Assembly (NCBI RefSeq): GCF_000010985.1
Contig: NC_013939.1
Location: forward strand, 124,001 to 188,000
Length of the DNA stretch: 64,000 bases
Direction of reading: 5' to 3'
Origin: Deferribacter desulfuricans SSM1
GTDB lineage: Bacteria; Chrysiogenota; Deferribacteres; Deferribacterales; Deferribacteraceae
In this document: one piece after another, positions 21,432-29,004 of the stretch
Position numbering within the stretch: the first letter of the stretch is position 1
Layout of the letters: every line of letters starts with the position of its first letter
Made by a program: the position numbers and the translations under genes
Notes under the pieces: model-generated
Seen by the model: the letters and a program-made list of their open reading frames with translations, nothing else
Databases searched by the model: none
Told to the model about the DNA's origin: nothing

Positions 21432-22002
21432 TAGAGATGGCACAATCAATATTGAAGCAGGTTATATTAATCATGAAGATAACTTTATAATTTACCCATT
21501 CGTCTATCAGGCTATTAGATTACTTAACAAATTGGATATTTTGGCCATTGTTGTTACGAATCAGGCTGGAGTTGCAAAAGGTTATTTCCCTTTGGAAAAT
21601 GTATATAAACTGCATAACAAAATGGTAAGACTTTTAGAAAATAATGGAGCAAAAATTGATGGGATATACTTTTGTCCACATCATAAGGATGCAAAAATAA
21701 GAGAGTTTAAAAAGGATTGTGGATGTAGAAAGCCTAAACCTGGCATGATTAATAGAGCTATTACTGAATTAGCTGTTGATACCGATTTTATGTATGTTAT
21801 TGGAGATAAGGTTAGTGATATTGAACTAGGAGTTAATTGTAAGTGTAAAACTGCCCTTGTTATGACAGGTTATGGAAAAGCAGAAATAGAAAAACTTAAA
21901 AGTAAAAATATTACTGCAGATTTTATTGGTGAAAATTTGTTAGATGCTGTTTATTTTGTGATTGATGATTTAAAAAAGAGGGGGTACCCCCTCTTTTTAT
22001 AG
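21406..22002 (+). CDS. gmhB: D-glycero-beta-D-manno-heptose 1,7-bisphosphate 7-phosphatase
   Basis: HAD-family phosphatase in ADP-heptose synthesis for the lipopolysaccharide inner core. The nucleophile motif FIDRDGTIN lies at residues 6-14, VVTNQAGVAKG follows, a zinc site is formed by CPHH and CGCRKPKPGM, and IGDKVSDIELG is the last HAD motif. 198 residues fits. Its final codons lie inside a perfect 26-base palindrome and overlap the convergent TRAP gene by six bases. Confidence 0.9.
   Translation: MKRPTVFIDRDGTINIEAGYINHEDNFIIYPFVYQAIRLLNKLDILAIVVTNQAGVAKGYFPLENVYKLHNKMVRLLENNGAKIDGIYFCPHHKDAKIREFKKDCGCRKPKPGMINRAITELAVDTDFMYVIGDKVSDIELGVNCKCKTALVMTGYGKAEIEKLKSKNITADFIGENLLDAVYFVIDDLKKRGYPLFL
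21973..21998. terminator. bidirectional intrinsic terminator, 26-bp perfect palindrome
   Basis: A5-GAGGGGGT and its exact complement form a gapless palindrome with T-runs in both directions. It can terminate gmhB from the left and the TRAP binding-protein gene from the right. It lies inside the coding 3' ends of both convergent genes, whose reading frames overlap by six bases here. Confidence 0.85.
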
Positions 22003-23082
22003 GTTAAGTGTTTTTGCGTAAGCAATTTCAGAAATATTAGCCCATGCAACAACATTCTTTTTGAATGCAAGAAAGTTGTCATATACTTTTTTACTCAAAG
22101 GATCTTTTTCAACTATTTCTTCTAATACTTCTTGAGAATATTTTTTGAGTTGTTTTAGTACAGGTTCTGGGAACTGTTTCAGTTTAACACCATGCTCATT
22201 GATAAGTTTATTGAGATAAAAATTATTCTTTGCTTCAAATGTTGATAGCATCCAAAGATTGGATCTATAAGCAGCAGTTACAATGATCTCCTGCAAATCT
22301 TTTGGCAAGCTCTCAAAAGCTTTTTTGTTTACAAACATTTCTAAAACTGTACCTGGTTCATGCCATCCAGGGTAGTAATAGTATTTAGCTACTTTATAAA
22401 ATCCCATCAAGTAGTCATGATATGGACCAACCCATTCGGTGGCATCAATTACACCTCTTTCAAGGTTTGTATAGATTTCTCCACCAGCTGAAAGAACAGC
22501 GGTACCACCAGCTTTAGCGAGTACTTTACCACCAAGACCAGGGATTCTCATTTTTAAGCCTTTGAAGTCAGAGATGGTTTTTATTTCTTTGTTAAACCAT
22601 CCGCCCATCTGAACGCCAGTATTTCCTGCAGGCATTGGTTTTACATTGAAATTTGCATAAACTTCTTCCCATAGTTTAAGGCCATCACCTGCATAAATCC
22701 ATGCATTCATCTGCTGAGCATTCATACCAAATGGAACTGCAGCAAAAAATTGAGTAGCAGGAGATTTCCCAGCCCAGTAATAAGATGCTCCGTGGCCCAT
22801 TTCTACCATACCGCCACTAACAGCATCGAAAGCTTGTAGAGGGGGGACGAGTTCACCACCACCATATACCTGTATTTTGAGCCTACCTTCTGACATTGTT
22901 TCAACCCATTTTGCAAGCATATCAGCAGCTTCACCCATTACAGGGAAATGAGGTGGCCATGTTGTAACCATTTTCCAAAGATATCTTTTCTTAGCATGAA
23001 CAGCTGGAGCACCGAAAGATAACGCAGCGCCAGCTGCAGCGGTTGTTACAGCAGCCTTCTTTAAAAACTCTCTTCTTTTCAT
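21997..23082 (-). CDS. TRAP transporter solute-binding protein (DctP family), copy 1
   Basis: Periplasmic binding protein of about 361 residues for a TRAP dicarboxylate/2-oxoacid-type transporter. A Tat signal (KRREFLKKAA, then a hydrophobic stretch ending AVHA) lies at residues 1-30. GGWFNKEI, LKMRIPGLGG and EWVGPYHDY are binding-protein signatures, the last as in TakP-like proteins. GGAGG at 23088-23092 favours the ATG at 23082 over the one at 23085. No DctQ/DctM membrane subunits are nearby. Its first 50 residues are almost identical to copy 2. Confidence 0.9.
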   Translation of the reverse strand: MKRREFLKKAAVTTAAAGAALSFGAPAVHAKKRYLWKMVTTWPPHFPVMGEAADMLAKWVETMSEGRLKIQVYGGGELVPPLQAFDAVSGGMVEMGHGASYYWAGKSPATQFFAAVPFGMNAQQMNAWIYAGDGLKLWEEVYANFNVKPMPAGNTGVQMGGWFNKEIKTISDFKGLKMRIPGLGGKVLAKAGGTAVLSAGGEIYTNLERGVIDATEWVGPYHDYLMGFYKVAKYYYYPGWHEPGTVLEMFVNKKAFESLPKDLQEIIVTAAYRSNLWMLSTFEAKNNFYLNKLINEHGVKLKQFPEPVLKQLKKYSQEVLEEIVEKDPLSKKVYDNFLAFKKNVVAWANISEIAYAKTLNL

Positions 23083-23100
23083 CATTACCTCCAAGTGAAT

Positions 23101-23130
23101 TTATAATTAGATTATATAAGTTTTTGTCAA
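23101..23130 (-). promoter_or_regulatory. promoter for TRAP binding protein copy 1
   Basis: On the minus strand TTGACA (23125-23130) is followed after 18 bases by TTATAA (23101-23106). Transcription would start about 15 bases upstream of the ATG region, just before GGAGG. Confidence 0.6.
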
Positions 23131-23190
23131 AAATTCAAACAGAATTTAATTAAGATATATGTTGTAAAGTGAGACTAAATAGACTTTTTT

Positions 23191-23219
23191 AAAAAAAAGA
23201 GGGGGAAATCCCCTCTTTT
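23191..23219 (-). terminator. intrinsic terminator of TRAP copy 2
   Basis: The stem AAAAGAGGGG/CCCCTCTTTT (23195-23204 with 23210-23219) has a 5-base loop and, on the minus strand, ends in a run of eight T. The stop codon of copy 2 overlaps the stem. The stem sequence resembles the terminator at 21973-21998, as expected if the gene was duplicated with its terminator. Confidence 0.8.
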
Positions 23220-24303
23220 ATGAATATAGAACGCTAAGGTATGCAAATTCGGAGATTTTATCCCAATCAACAATATTTTTCTGGAACGCTTTATAATTTT
23301 CGTAAACTTTTTTACTCATTGGATCTTTTGTAGTAATTTCATCTAATACTTCTTCTGTATACTTTTTAAATGTTTTTAGAACGTCAGTTGGGAATTTTTT
23401 GAGTTTTACATTGTGCTCTTTTATAAGTTTTTGCAAGTAATAGTTATTTTTTGCTTCAAATTCTGATAACATCCATGCAGCAGAGCTTTGTGCAGCATAT
23501 TTGATGATTTCTTTCAAATCAGTTGGGAGTTTTTCATAAGCTTTTTTATTCACAAACATTTCAATTGCAGTACCTGGTTCATGCCAACCAGGATAGTAAT
23601 AGTATTTTGCTACTTTATAAAAACCCATTTTGTAATCGTGATATGGTCCAACCCATTCGGTAGCATCAATTACGCCTCTTTCAAGGTTGGTGTAAATTTC
23701 ACCACCAGCTGAAAGAACAGCAGTACCACCAGCTTTAGCTATTACTTTACCGCCAAGGCCAGGGATTCTCATTTTTAGGCCTTTTACATCGTTAATAGTG
23801 TTAATTTCCTTGTTAAACCATCCACCCATCTGAACACCACAGGTTCCAACTAAAAATGGGACAAGGTTAAAGTTTGAATATAGTTCGCTCCAAAGTTTAT
23901 GACCATCACCAGCCAATATCCATGATGTCATCTGTTGACTATTGAGTCCAAAAGGAACTGCACCAAAAAATTGAGTAGCAGGAGCTTTACCAGCCCAGTA
24001 GTAAGCACATGCGTGTCCCATTTCTACCATACCACCACTAACAGCATCAAAAGCTTGCAAAGGTGGAACAAGTTCGCCACCGCCATATACCTGTATTTTG
24101 AGCCTTCCATCGGACATTTTTTCAACCCATTTAGCTATAAATTCAGCACTTTCACCAAAAACAGGGAAGTGTGGTGGCCATGTAGTAACCATTTTCCAAA
24201 GATATCTTTTTTTAGCATGAACAGCAGGAGCACCGAAAGATAATGCAGCGCCAGCTGCAGCGGTTGTTACAGCAGCCTTTTTCAAAAATTCTCTTCTTTT
24301 CAT
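23218..24303 (-). CDS. TRAP transporter solute-binding protein (DctP family), copy 2
   Basis: A paralogue of the neighbouring gene, about 361 residues, with the same Tat signal peptide and the same GGWFNKEI, LKMRIPGLGG and EWVGPYHDY motifs. Identity is nearly complete over the first 50 residues and lower in the second half and the C-terminus, so the two may bind different acids. GGAGG at 24309-24313 favours the ATG at 24303. It has its own promoter and terminator. Membrane subunits must be encoded elsewhere. Confidence 0.9.
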   Translation of the reverse strand: MKRREFLKKAAVTTAAAGAALSFGAPAVHAKKRYLWKMVTTWPPHFPVFGESAEFIAKWVEKMSDGRLKIQVYGGGELVPPLQAFDAVSGGMVEMGHACAYYWAGKAPATQFFGAVPFGLNSQQMTSWILAGDGHKLWSELYSNFNLVPFLVGTCGVQMGGWFNKEINTINDVKGLKMRIPGLGGKVIAKAGGTAVLSAGGEIYTNLERGVIDATEWVGPYHDYKMGFYKVAKYYYYPGWHEPGTAIEMFVNKKAYEKLPTDLKEIIKYAAQSSAAWMLSEFEAKNNYYLQKLIKEHNVKLKKFPTDVLKTFKKYTEEVLDEITTKDPMSKKVYENYKAFQKNIVDWDKISEFAYLSVLYS

Positions 24304-24359
24304 CATTACCTCCTAGTTTAGTTGTGTTGAACATTTTTAAATTTATATAACATAGTTAT

Positions 24360-24388
24360 ATTTTATAATAAAAATAAAATTATTTCAA
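24360..24388 (-). promoter_or_regulatory. possible promoter for TRAP copy 2
   Basis: On the minus strand TTGAAA (24383-24388), a 17-base spacer and TAAAAT (24360-24365) give an acceptable sigma-70 match in a very AT-rich stretch, where chance matches are common. Confidence 0.35.
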
Positions 24389-24599
24389 TATATTTTATTG
24401 GTATACATTAAGTATTTATAAAACACTATTATAATAGCTGTTTATTAGAAATAAATCGGTAAATAAGTGATAAACTATATTTTGCTATGAAGTCAACATA
24501 TTGATAATTAAAATATATTGAAGGGTTGATTAATTTGTTTTTTGTTGAAGTTATTTGAAAAAGTTAAATTTCGTCAAAAAAATCTTTGAGGAGTATATA

Positions 24600-24629
24600 T
24601 TGACATAAATGTTCACTTTTGGATATATT
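24600..24629 (+). promoter_or_regulatory. promoter for dnaX operon
   Basis: TTGACA at 24600-24605, an 18-base spacer and TATATT at 24624-24629 form a good sigma-70 promoter. It would give a leader of about 70 bases before the dnaX ATG. Confidence 0.6.
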
Positions 24630-24705
24630 TTTTAGAATTGATAAGGTTTTTAATTTTCATTGATTAAGATTGAATATTGGTATATTTTTTTAACGAGGTG
24701 ATTTT

Positions 24706-26286
24706 ATGGGTTATTTAGCTTTAGCAAGAAAATATAGACCTCAATCTTTTGATGAGATTGTATATCAAGATTATATTGTTAAGACATTAAAAAATGCTAT
24801 AGAACTAAACAGAATAAGTCATGCTTATCTTTTTACTGGGCCTAGAGGTATTGGTAAAACGAGTACTGCGAGGATTTTTGCAAAGGCATTAAACTGTTTG
24901 AGCCCTGAAGGTGTAAATCCATGTAATAAATGTGAAAATTGTGTTGAAGTTACTAACGGGACATCTTTAGATGTATATGAAATAGATGGAGCCTCAAATA
25001 GAGGTATTGATGAGATTAGGCAGCTAAGAGAATCTGTAAAGTTTTTACCAACAAAATCTAAATATAAAATTTACATTATAGATGAAGTTCATATGCTGAC
25101 GGAGGCGGCATTTAATGCACTGCTAAAGACATTAGAAGAACCACCATCTTATGTGATATTTATTTTTGCTACAACTGATGCCCATAGAATACCAGCTACC
25201 ATCCTTTCGCGATGTCAACGCTTTAATTTTTCTAAAATACCTGATTTAAAACTTATTGAACATATCAGGAGTATATTAGAAAGAGAAAATATAGAGTATG
25301 AAGAAGATGCAGTTAATCTGATTGTTAGGAACTCTGATGGGTGTGTTAGAGATTGTCTTTCCCTTATTGATCAAGTTATAGCGTATACTGGCGGTAAAGT
25401 TTTCTTGGATGATACCAAATATTTACTTGGTTTATCAGAAGATAAGATTATTAATGAACTTTTTGAAAAGATAATTTTAAAGGATAATGATTCTATAAAA
25501 CAGCTATTGAGTGAGATAGATTTGAAAGGCTTGGATTATAAATACGTTGTTGAAAAGTTTCTTAGTTTTACAAAGACATTGTTAATCCTAAAACAGTTCA
25601 ACGATAAAAATGATGTTTCATTAACTAACGATGAAAGAGTGTTTTTTGATAGATTGCTAGATTATGTAGATGATGGGTATTTATTTGCTGTCCACCAAGT
25701 TTTATTAAAAATGTATAATGACTTAAGGTTTTATTCTTTTGATAAAGATATTTTTGAGATAGGTGTTTTTAAGCTTTTAAATTTAGAAAAGATTTTACCC
25801 ATATCTGCTTTCAGTTCAGATAATAAAATGAGTGAAAATAAAGATAGTAAGATAAAAAAAATAGAGCCACAGCCAGTTACTAATCTAAGTGATAAAGATA
25901 AATTATGGAAAGATTTTATTGATAAGTTGGGTGAAAAAAGGCCAAATATCGCTTCTAATCTGGGGTATGGATATCTTATAGCAATAGAAAATGATAAGCT
26001 TGTAATAGGTTTTTCTGAGGAGAAAGTGTTCCATTATAATATAATCATGAAGAATGGAAATCTAGATTATGTAAAAAAGGCTGCTGAGCGTTTTTTTGAT
26101 GGGGTAAAAGATGTAGTAATAAAGCTCGAAAATGGGAGTAAAAAAAAAGGGGTGATTGAGAAAGTAACCGAGATAGAAACTTTTAAAGATAAAATGCTAA
26201 AAAATGAATTAAAGGAAAATAGTGCTGTTAAGCTTATTGAAAATGAATTTGATGCTACTATAAAAGAAATTAAACTTGATAAATAG
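24706..26286 (+). CDS. dnaX: DNA polymerase III subunit tau/gamma
   Basis: Clamp-loader ATPase, 526 residues. Walker A GPRGIGKTS (about residues 45-53), a zinc site starting CLSPEGVNPCNKCENC, Walker B IIDEVHML and the SRC sensor LSRCQRF are intact. The C-terminal third is variable and Lys-rich. Codons 479-481 are AAA AAA AAA, a nine-A tract after which both alternative frames hit stops within a few codons, so a shorter gamma-like form may be made. GAGGTGA sits before the ATG. It is followed by ebfC and recR, the classical dnaX-ybaB-recR set. Confidence 0.95.
   Translation: MGYLALARKYRPQSFDEIVYQDYIVKTLKNAIELNRISHAYLFTGPRGIGKTSTARIFAKALNCLSPEGVNPCNKCENCVEVTNGTSLDVYEIDGASNRGIDEIRQLRESVKFLPTKSKYKIYIIDEVHMLTEAAFNALLKTLEEPPSYVIFIFATTDAHRIPATILSRCQRFNFSKIPDLKLIEHIRSILERENIEYEEDAVNLIVRNSDGCVRDCLSLIDQVIAYTGGKVFLDDTKYLLGLSEDKIINELFEKIILKDNDSIKQLLSEIDLKGLDYKYVVEKFLSFTKTLLILKQFNDKNDVSLTNDERVFFDRLLDYVDDGYLFAVHQVLLKMYNDLRFYSFDKDIFEIGVFKLLNLEKILPISAFSSDNKMSENKDSKIKKIEPQPVTNLSDKDKLWKDFIDKLGEKRPNIASNLGYGYLIAIENDKLVIGFSEEKVFHYNIIMKNGNLDYVKKAAERFFDGVKDVVIKLENGSKKKGVIEKVTEIETFKDKMLKNELKENSAVKLIENEFDATIKEIKLDK
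26140..26148 (+). other. A9 slippage/frameshift candidate in dnaX
   Basis: Nine A residues fill three Lys codons (479-481), preceded by GGGAG (26134-26138) and followed by GGGGTGATTGAG. One added A leads to a TGA after three more codons; one lost A leads to TGA one codon after Gly. Thermus dnaX makes gamma by slippage on an A9 tract, and E. coli dnaX uses an A-rich frameshift site. Confidence 0.5.
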
Positions 26287-26331
26287 TTAAAAAATCTATA
26301 TGCATATCAAAATTTAAAAAAGGAGGAAGTG

Positions 26332-26646
26332 ATGAATATACAACAATTGATGAAACAGGCTCAAAAAATGCAAAAGAAGATGTTGGAGATGCAGGAAGAA
26401 GCTGCAAAAGAGGTAGTTGAGGCTTCTGCTGGTGGTGGTATGGTGACAGTTAAAGTAAATGGGAAACAGGAATTGGTAGAAATCAAGATAGAAAAAGATG
26501 TTGTTGATCCTGAGGATGTAGAAATGTTACAAGATCTTGTATTAGCAGCGGTAAATGAAGGGATTAAAAAGTCTCAGGAGTTAATGCAAGAAAAAATGAG
26601 TAAACTTACAGGTGGCATGGGTCTAAACTTTCCTGGGATGTTCTAA
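26332..26646 (+). CDS. YbaB/EbfC family nucleoid-associated protein
   Basis: A 104-residue DNA-binding protein thought to coat DNA or help RecR-linked processes. Gln/Met-rich N-terminus (QQLMKQAQKMQKKM), then the core GGGMVTVKVNGKQELVEIKI, as usual. AGGAGG at 26321-26326 fits the ATG at 26332 better than the GTG at 26329. It lies between dnaX and recR, its normal place. Confidence 0.93.
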   Translation: MNIQQLMKQAQKMQKKMLEMQEEAAKEVVEASAGGGMVTVKVNGKQELVEIKIEKDVVDPEDVEMLQDLVLAAVNEGIKKSQELMQEKMSKLTGGMGLNFPGMF

Positions 26647-26657
26647 CTTTTATATTT

Positions 26658-27257
26658 ATGATTAAATTAGCTGATTTTGAAAGATGTGTATTTGAATTAA
26701 GTAAGCTGCCTGGGATTGGGAAAAAAACGGCCACTAGGCTGGCTTTACATCTTTTAAAAATGACAAATAAAGATGTTGAGTCGCTTGTTAACAGTATTAA
26801 TAAGTTGAAAACTAATATTAAATTTTGCAAAGAGTGTGGTTCGCTGACTGATAAAGATATATGTTATGTATGTTTAGATGAAGGTAGAGATAGAAAAACT
26901 ATCTGTGTAGTTGAAGAAGCAAAAGATGTAATCATTATAGAAAATAGTGGGATTTATAAGGGGCTATATCATGTGTTGGGGGGGAGAATAGCACCTCTTG
27001 ATGGTATTACTCCAGATATGTTGAGTTTTGAGAAGTTATTAAATAGGGTTGGGGATTTGGGTGTAACAGAAGTAATTATAGCAACTAATCCAGATGTTGA
27101 TGGTGAAACTACTGCATATTATTTAAAAAAATTGCTTGCTGATTACGACATCAGAATTACTAGGATTGCATCTGGTCTGGCCGTTGGCACACATATAGAA
27201 TATTCTGATGAATTTGCTATTTTAAAAGCTTTAGAAAATAGAGTAGAGCTAAAATAG
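26658..27257 (+). CDS. recR: recombination protein RecR
   Basis: Toroidal DNA-clamp protein that with RecO/RecF loads RecA at gaps. A helix-hairpin-helix (LPGIGKKTATRLALHLL) lies near residue 18, a four-Cys zinc finger at about 55-70 (CKECGSLTDKDICYVC), and a Toprim domain begins at CVVEEAKD. 199 residues is standard. No clear ribosome site precedes the ATG, so translation may be coupled to the upstream gene 11 bases away. The next gene converges with one base between stop codons. Confidence 0.95.
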   Translation: MIKLADFERCVFELSKLPGIGKKTATRLALHLLKMTNKDVESLVNSINKLKTNIKFCKECGSLTDKDICYVCLDEGRDRKTICVVEEAKDVIIIENSGIYKGLYHVLGGRIAPLDGITPDMLSFEKLLNRVGDLGVTEVIIATNPDVDGETTAYYLKKLLADYDIRITRIASGLAVGTHIEYSDEFAILKALENRVELK

Positions 27258-27258
27258 G

Positions 27259-27948
27259 TTAATTTTTATATAGAGCAGCGATAAGCATCAAACTATCTTT
27301 GATAAAAAACTTATCTTCATCAAAACTGCCAAAAAACTGGACAAAACCAGCGCCTGCTTTCGTTGCAGCTAATTTTATATCTTCTAAAAAGATGGGTGTT
27401 ATAGTCTGCTTTATAGTTTTTGTGGTATTATTTTTTTTGTCGGTAACTACCATTTCAAAGGTTATTTTTGATTCATCATCATAATGGTAGAGCCTTTTTG
27501 CATATATATATTCGTTATCAATTACTGGTAATTCTTTTATGTTATAACCATATATCCTATCGTAATTTATTATTTGTATCAAAAGATATGATTTGTGATC
27601 TAATAACTTCATACTATTTTTAATAATTTTAAAAAATTGAAGTTTATCGTTTACGTGCACCAATGTATTGCCAATAGAATATATTAATCCAAATTTACTC
27701 TCATCTTTTAATGGTAATTGATTCATATCACCATAAATAAAATGATTGTTTAAATTAAACCCTTTTTCAAACTCAAGGCCGAAAGCTTTAAAGTTATCGT
27801 TTCTAAATCTGGTTACATATTTTCCTGTAGCACAACCTATATCCAATATGGGGAGATCTTTTTTTGCATAACTTTTTAAAAAGTTGTAAGTTGTTTCATC
27901 AAAAGGGAATAAAAAATCGTATATATCGTTTATATTACTATAAAACAT
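27259..27948 (-). CDS. class I SAM-dependent methyltransferase
   Basis: A 229-residue methyltransferase of unknown substrate. The SAM motif LDIGCATGKYVTRF lies at about residues 35-48, an acidic post-I strand (GLEFEKG) and a YGDMNQLPL motif follow. It is the last gene of a minus-strand trio with the double-Hfq protein and a CheY-like regulator, eight bases after the latter. The substrate could be a small molecule or a protein; context does not decide. Confidence 0.8.
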   Translation of the reverse strand: MFYSNINDIYDFLFPFDETTYNFLKSYAKKDLPILDIGCATGKYVTRFRNDNFKAFGLEFEKGFNLNNHFIYGDMNQLPLKDESKFGLIYSIGNTLVHVNDKLQFFKIIKNSMKLLDHKSYLLIQIINYDRIYGYNIKELPVIDNEYIYAKRLYHYDDESKITFEMVVTDKKNNTTKTIKQTITPIFLEDIKLAATKAGAGFVQFFGSFDEDKFFIKDSLMLIAALYKN

Positions 27949-27956
27949 TTTTACTC

Positions 27957-28325
27957 TTACTTGGCCAAAACATCTGTAATAGCGTCTTTTAAATCCTTAG
28001 CTCTTACAGGTTTATTTAAGTATGTAATTACACCAAGCTGTTTACTTTTTTGGTAAGATTTATATGTCCCAAAGGCTGTAATGATAACTACCCTAACATC
28101 TTTGTTAAACTCTCTAAGTTTTTCAATAAAGGTTAAGCCATCCATTTGTGGCATTCTAAGGTCTGTAACTATTACATCAAAATCAGATTGTTTGGCCTTT
28201 TCTAAACCTTCTAATCCCGTTTCTGCAGTTTCTACTTCATATCCATCAAGTTTTAATACTTCTGCATAACCCAGTCTTGTATGTTCTTCATCGTCAACTA
28301 CTAATATCTTGTAGTTTTTTTCCAT
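27957..28325 (-). CDS. single-domain response regulator (CheY-like)
   Basis: A 122-residue receiver domain without an output domain. Acidic pocket VVDDEEH, phosphate-accepting Asp in VIVTDLRMPQMDG (about residue 55), Thr in IITAFG and the Lys in LNKPV are all present. The DLRMPQMDG form is typical of NtrC-like receivers. No kinase is adjacent. It lies three bases after the double-Hfq gene and presumably shares its transcript. Confidence 0.88.
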   Translation of the reverse strand: MEKNYKILVVDDEEHTRLGYAEVLKLDGYEVETAETGLEGLEKAKQSDFDVIVTDLRMPQMDGLTFIEKLREFNKDVRVVIITAFGTYKSYQKSKQLGVITYLNKPVRAKDLKDAITDVLAK

Positions 28326-28328
28326 TAC

Positions 28329-28829
28329 TTACCTCTCATCATCATATTTAATGATTTCTTTGTCTTGATATAATGGGTAAACTGTTGATATTGCACTTTT
28401 GTAAATAAGTTGTTGTCTGTCTTCATAGGATGTAAGCAAAACATAGTCATCAAAACCTACAAGCAACCCTCTAACTTTTACTCCGTTGGTTAAATATGCT
28501 ATAATTGGGGATTTGGATTTTCTAACCTCATTTAAAAATATATCCTGCATTGGAGGTCTTGTATGTTTTGGGTGTCTCCCTCTATGAGTTTGATAATAGG
28601 TTTTACTAATATAGTCTACATCGATAATAGTTTTTGCAGAAGCAATTGTTGCAATATCCCTTTTGTAAATATGAATTTTAACTTCTGCATCGTCAATGAT
28701 AACTGAATAGGGATCAAAGTCGTAAATTTTTCCCCTAAATCTCTCTTTATTCCTCATTATAAAAAGTAATGGTGCATCTTTTATCTTTGCATTGTGTAAA
28801 TAAACAAACTCTATTTGGGCATATAACAT
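28329..28829 (-). CDS. hfq: tandem two-domain Hfq/Sm-like RNA-binding protein
   Basis: A 166-residue protein with two Sm folds. Domain 2 (about residues 94-153) is a clear Hfq: MQDIFLN (with the RNA-binding Gln), YLTNGVKVRG, FDDYVLL and the Sm2 motif YKSAISTV. Domain 1 (about 10-66) has RNKERFRG, FDPYSVII and YKRDIATI but lacks the QDxFLN helix. A basic linker (HRGRHPKH) joins them. Bacterial Hfq is normally one domain per chain in a hexamer; three such chains could make a ring. A GAGG site lies seven bases before the ATG. Not a frameshift fusion: one continuous frame. Confidence 0.82.
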   Translation of the reverse strand: MLYAQIEFVYLHNAKIKDAPLLFIMRNKERFRGKIYDFDPYSVIIDDAEVKIHIYKRDIATIASAKTIIDVDYISKTYYQTHRGRHPKHTRPPMQDIFLNEVRKSKSPIIAYLTNGVKVRGLLVGFDDYVLLTSYEDRQQLIYKSAISTVYPLYQDKEIIKYDDER

Positions 28830-28869
28830 GAAAAAACCTCGAAAATAAATTAATTATATATTATAATAG

Positions 28870-28898
28870 ATTATAAACAATATTGTTATAAAAGTCAA
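28870..28898 (-). promoter_or_regulatory. promoter for double-Hfq operon with internal palindrome
   Basis: On the minus strand TTGACT (28893-28898), exactly 17 bases, then TATAAT (28870-28875). The spacer contains the perfect 12-base palindrome AACAATATTGTT (28876-28887), a possible operator between the two promoter boxes. The predicted leader is about 33 bases. Confidence 0.7.
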
Positions 28899-28950
28899 AT
28901 AATTAGTGATTTGTTAATGTGTTTTATAAGGATTAATACTGAGTTTGTCC

Positions 28951-28979
28951 TTGACAACGAAGAGTAGTTTAAATATATT
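28951..28979 (+). promoter_or_regulatory. promoter for yceD-rpmF-plsX operon
   Basis: TTGACA at 28951-28956, a 17-base spacer and TATATT at 28974-28979 form a near-consensus sigma-70 promoter, giving a leader of about 19 bases before the GTG at 29005. Confidence 0.75.
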
Positions 28980-29004
28980 TATCCGCTACTTTGAGGTATA
29001 AAAA

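Larger units (their letters stand above)
24314..24705. other. AT-rich divergent intergenic region
   Basis: About 390 bases between the divergent TRAP gene and dnaX, mostly A and T. It holds the two promoter candidates listed separately and no open frame worth reporting. The 4.5S/SRP RNA gene that lies near dnaX in some bacteria is not evident here. Confidence 0.6.

Noticed and set aside
24314-24705. SRP (4.5S) RNA gene upstream of dnaX
   Set aside because: The region is too AT-rich and lacks the conserved GGAA-containing SRP hairpin.
28329-28829. Double Hfq as an artefact of a lost stop codon between two genes
   Set aside because: The frame is continuous with a charged linker, and domain 2 has no ribosome site before its MQDIFLN start, so a fusion is the simplest reading.
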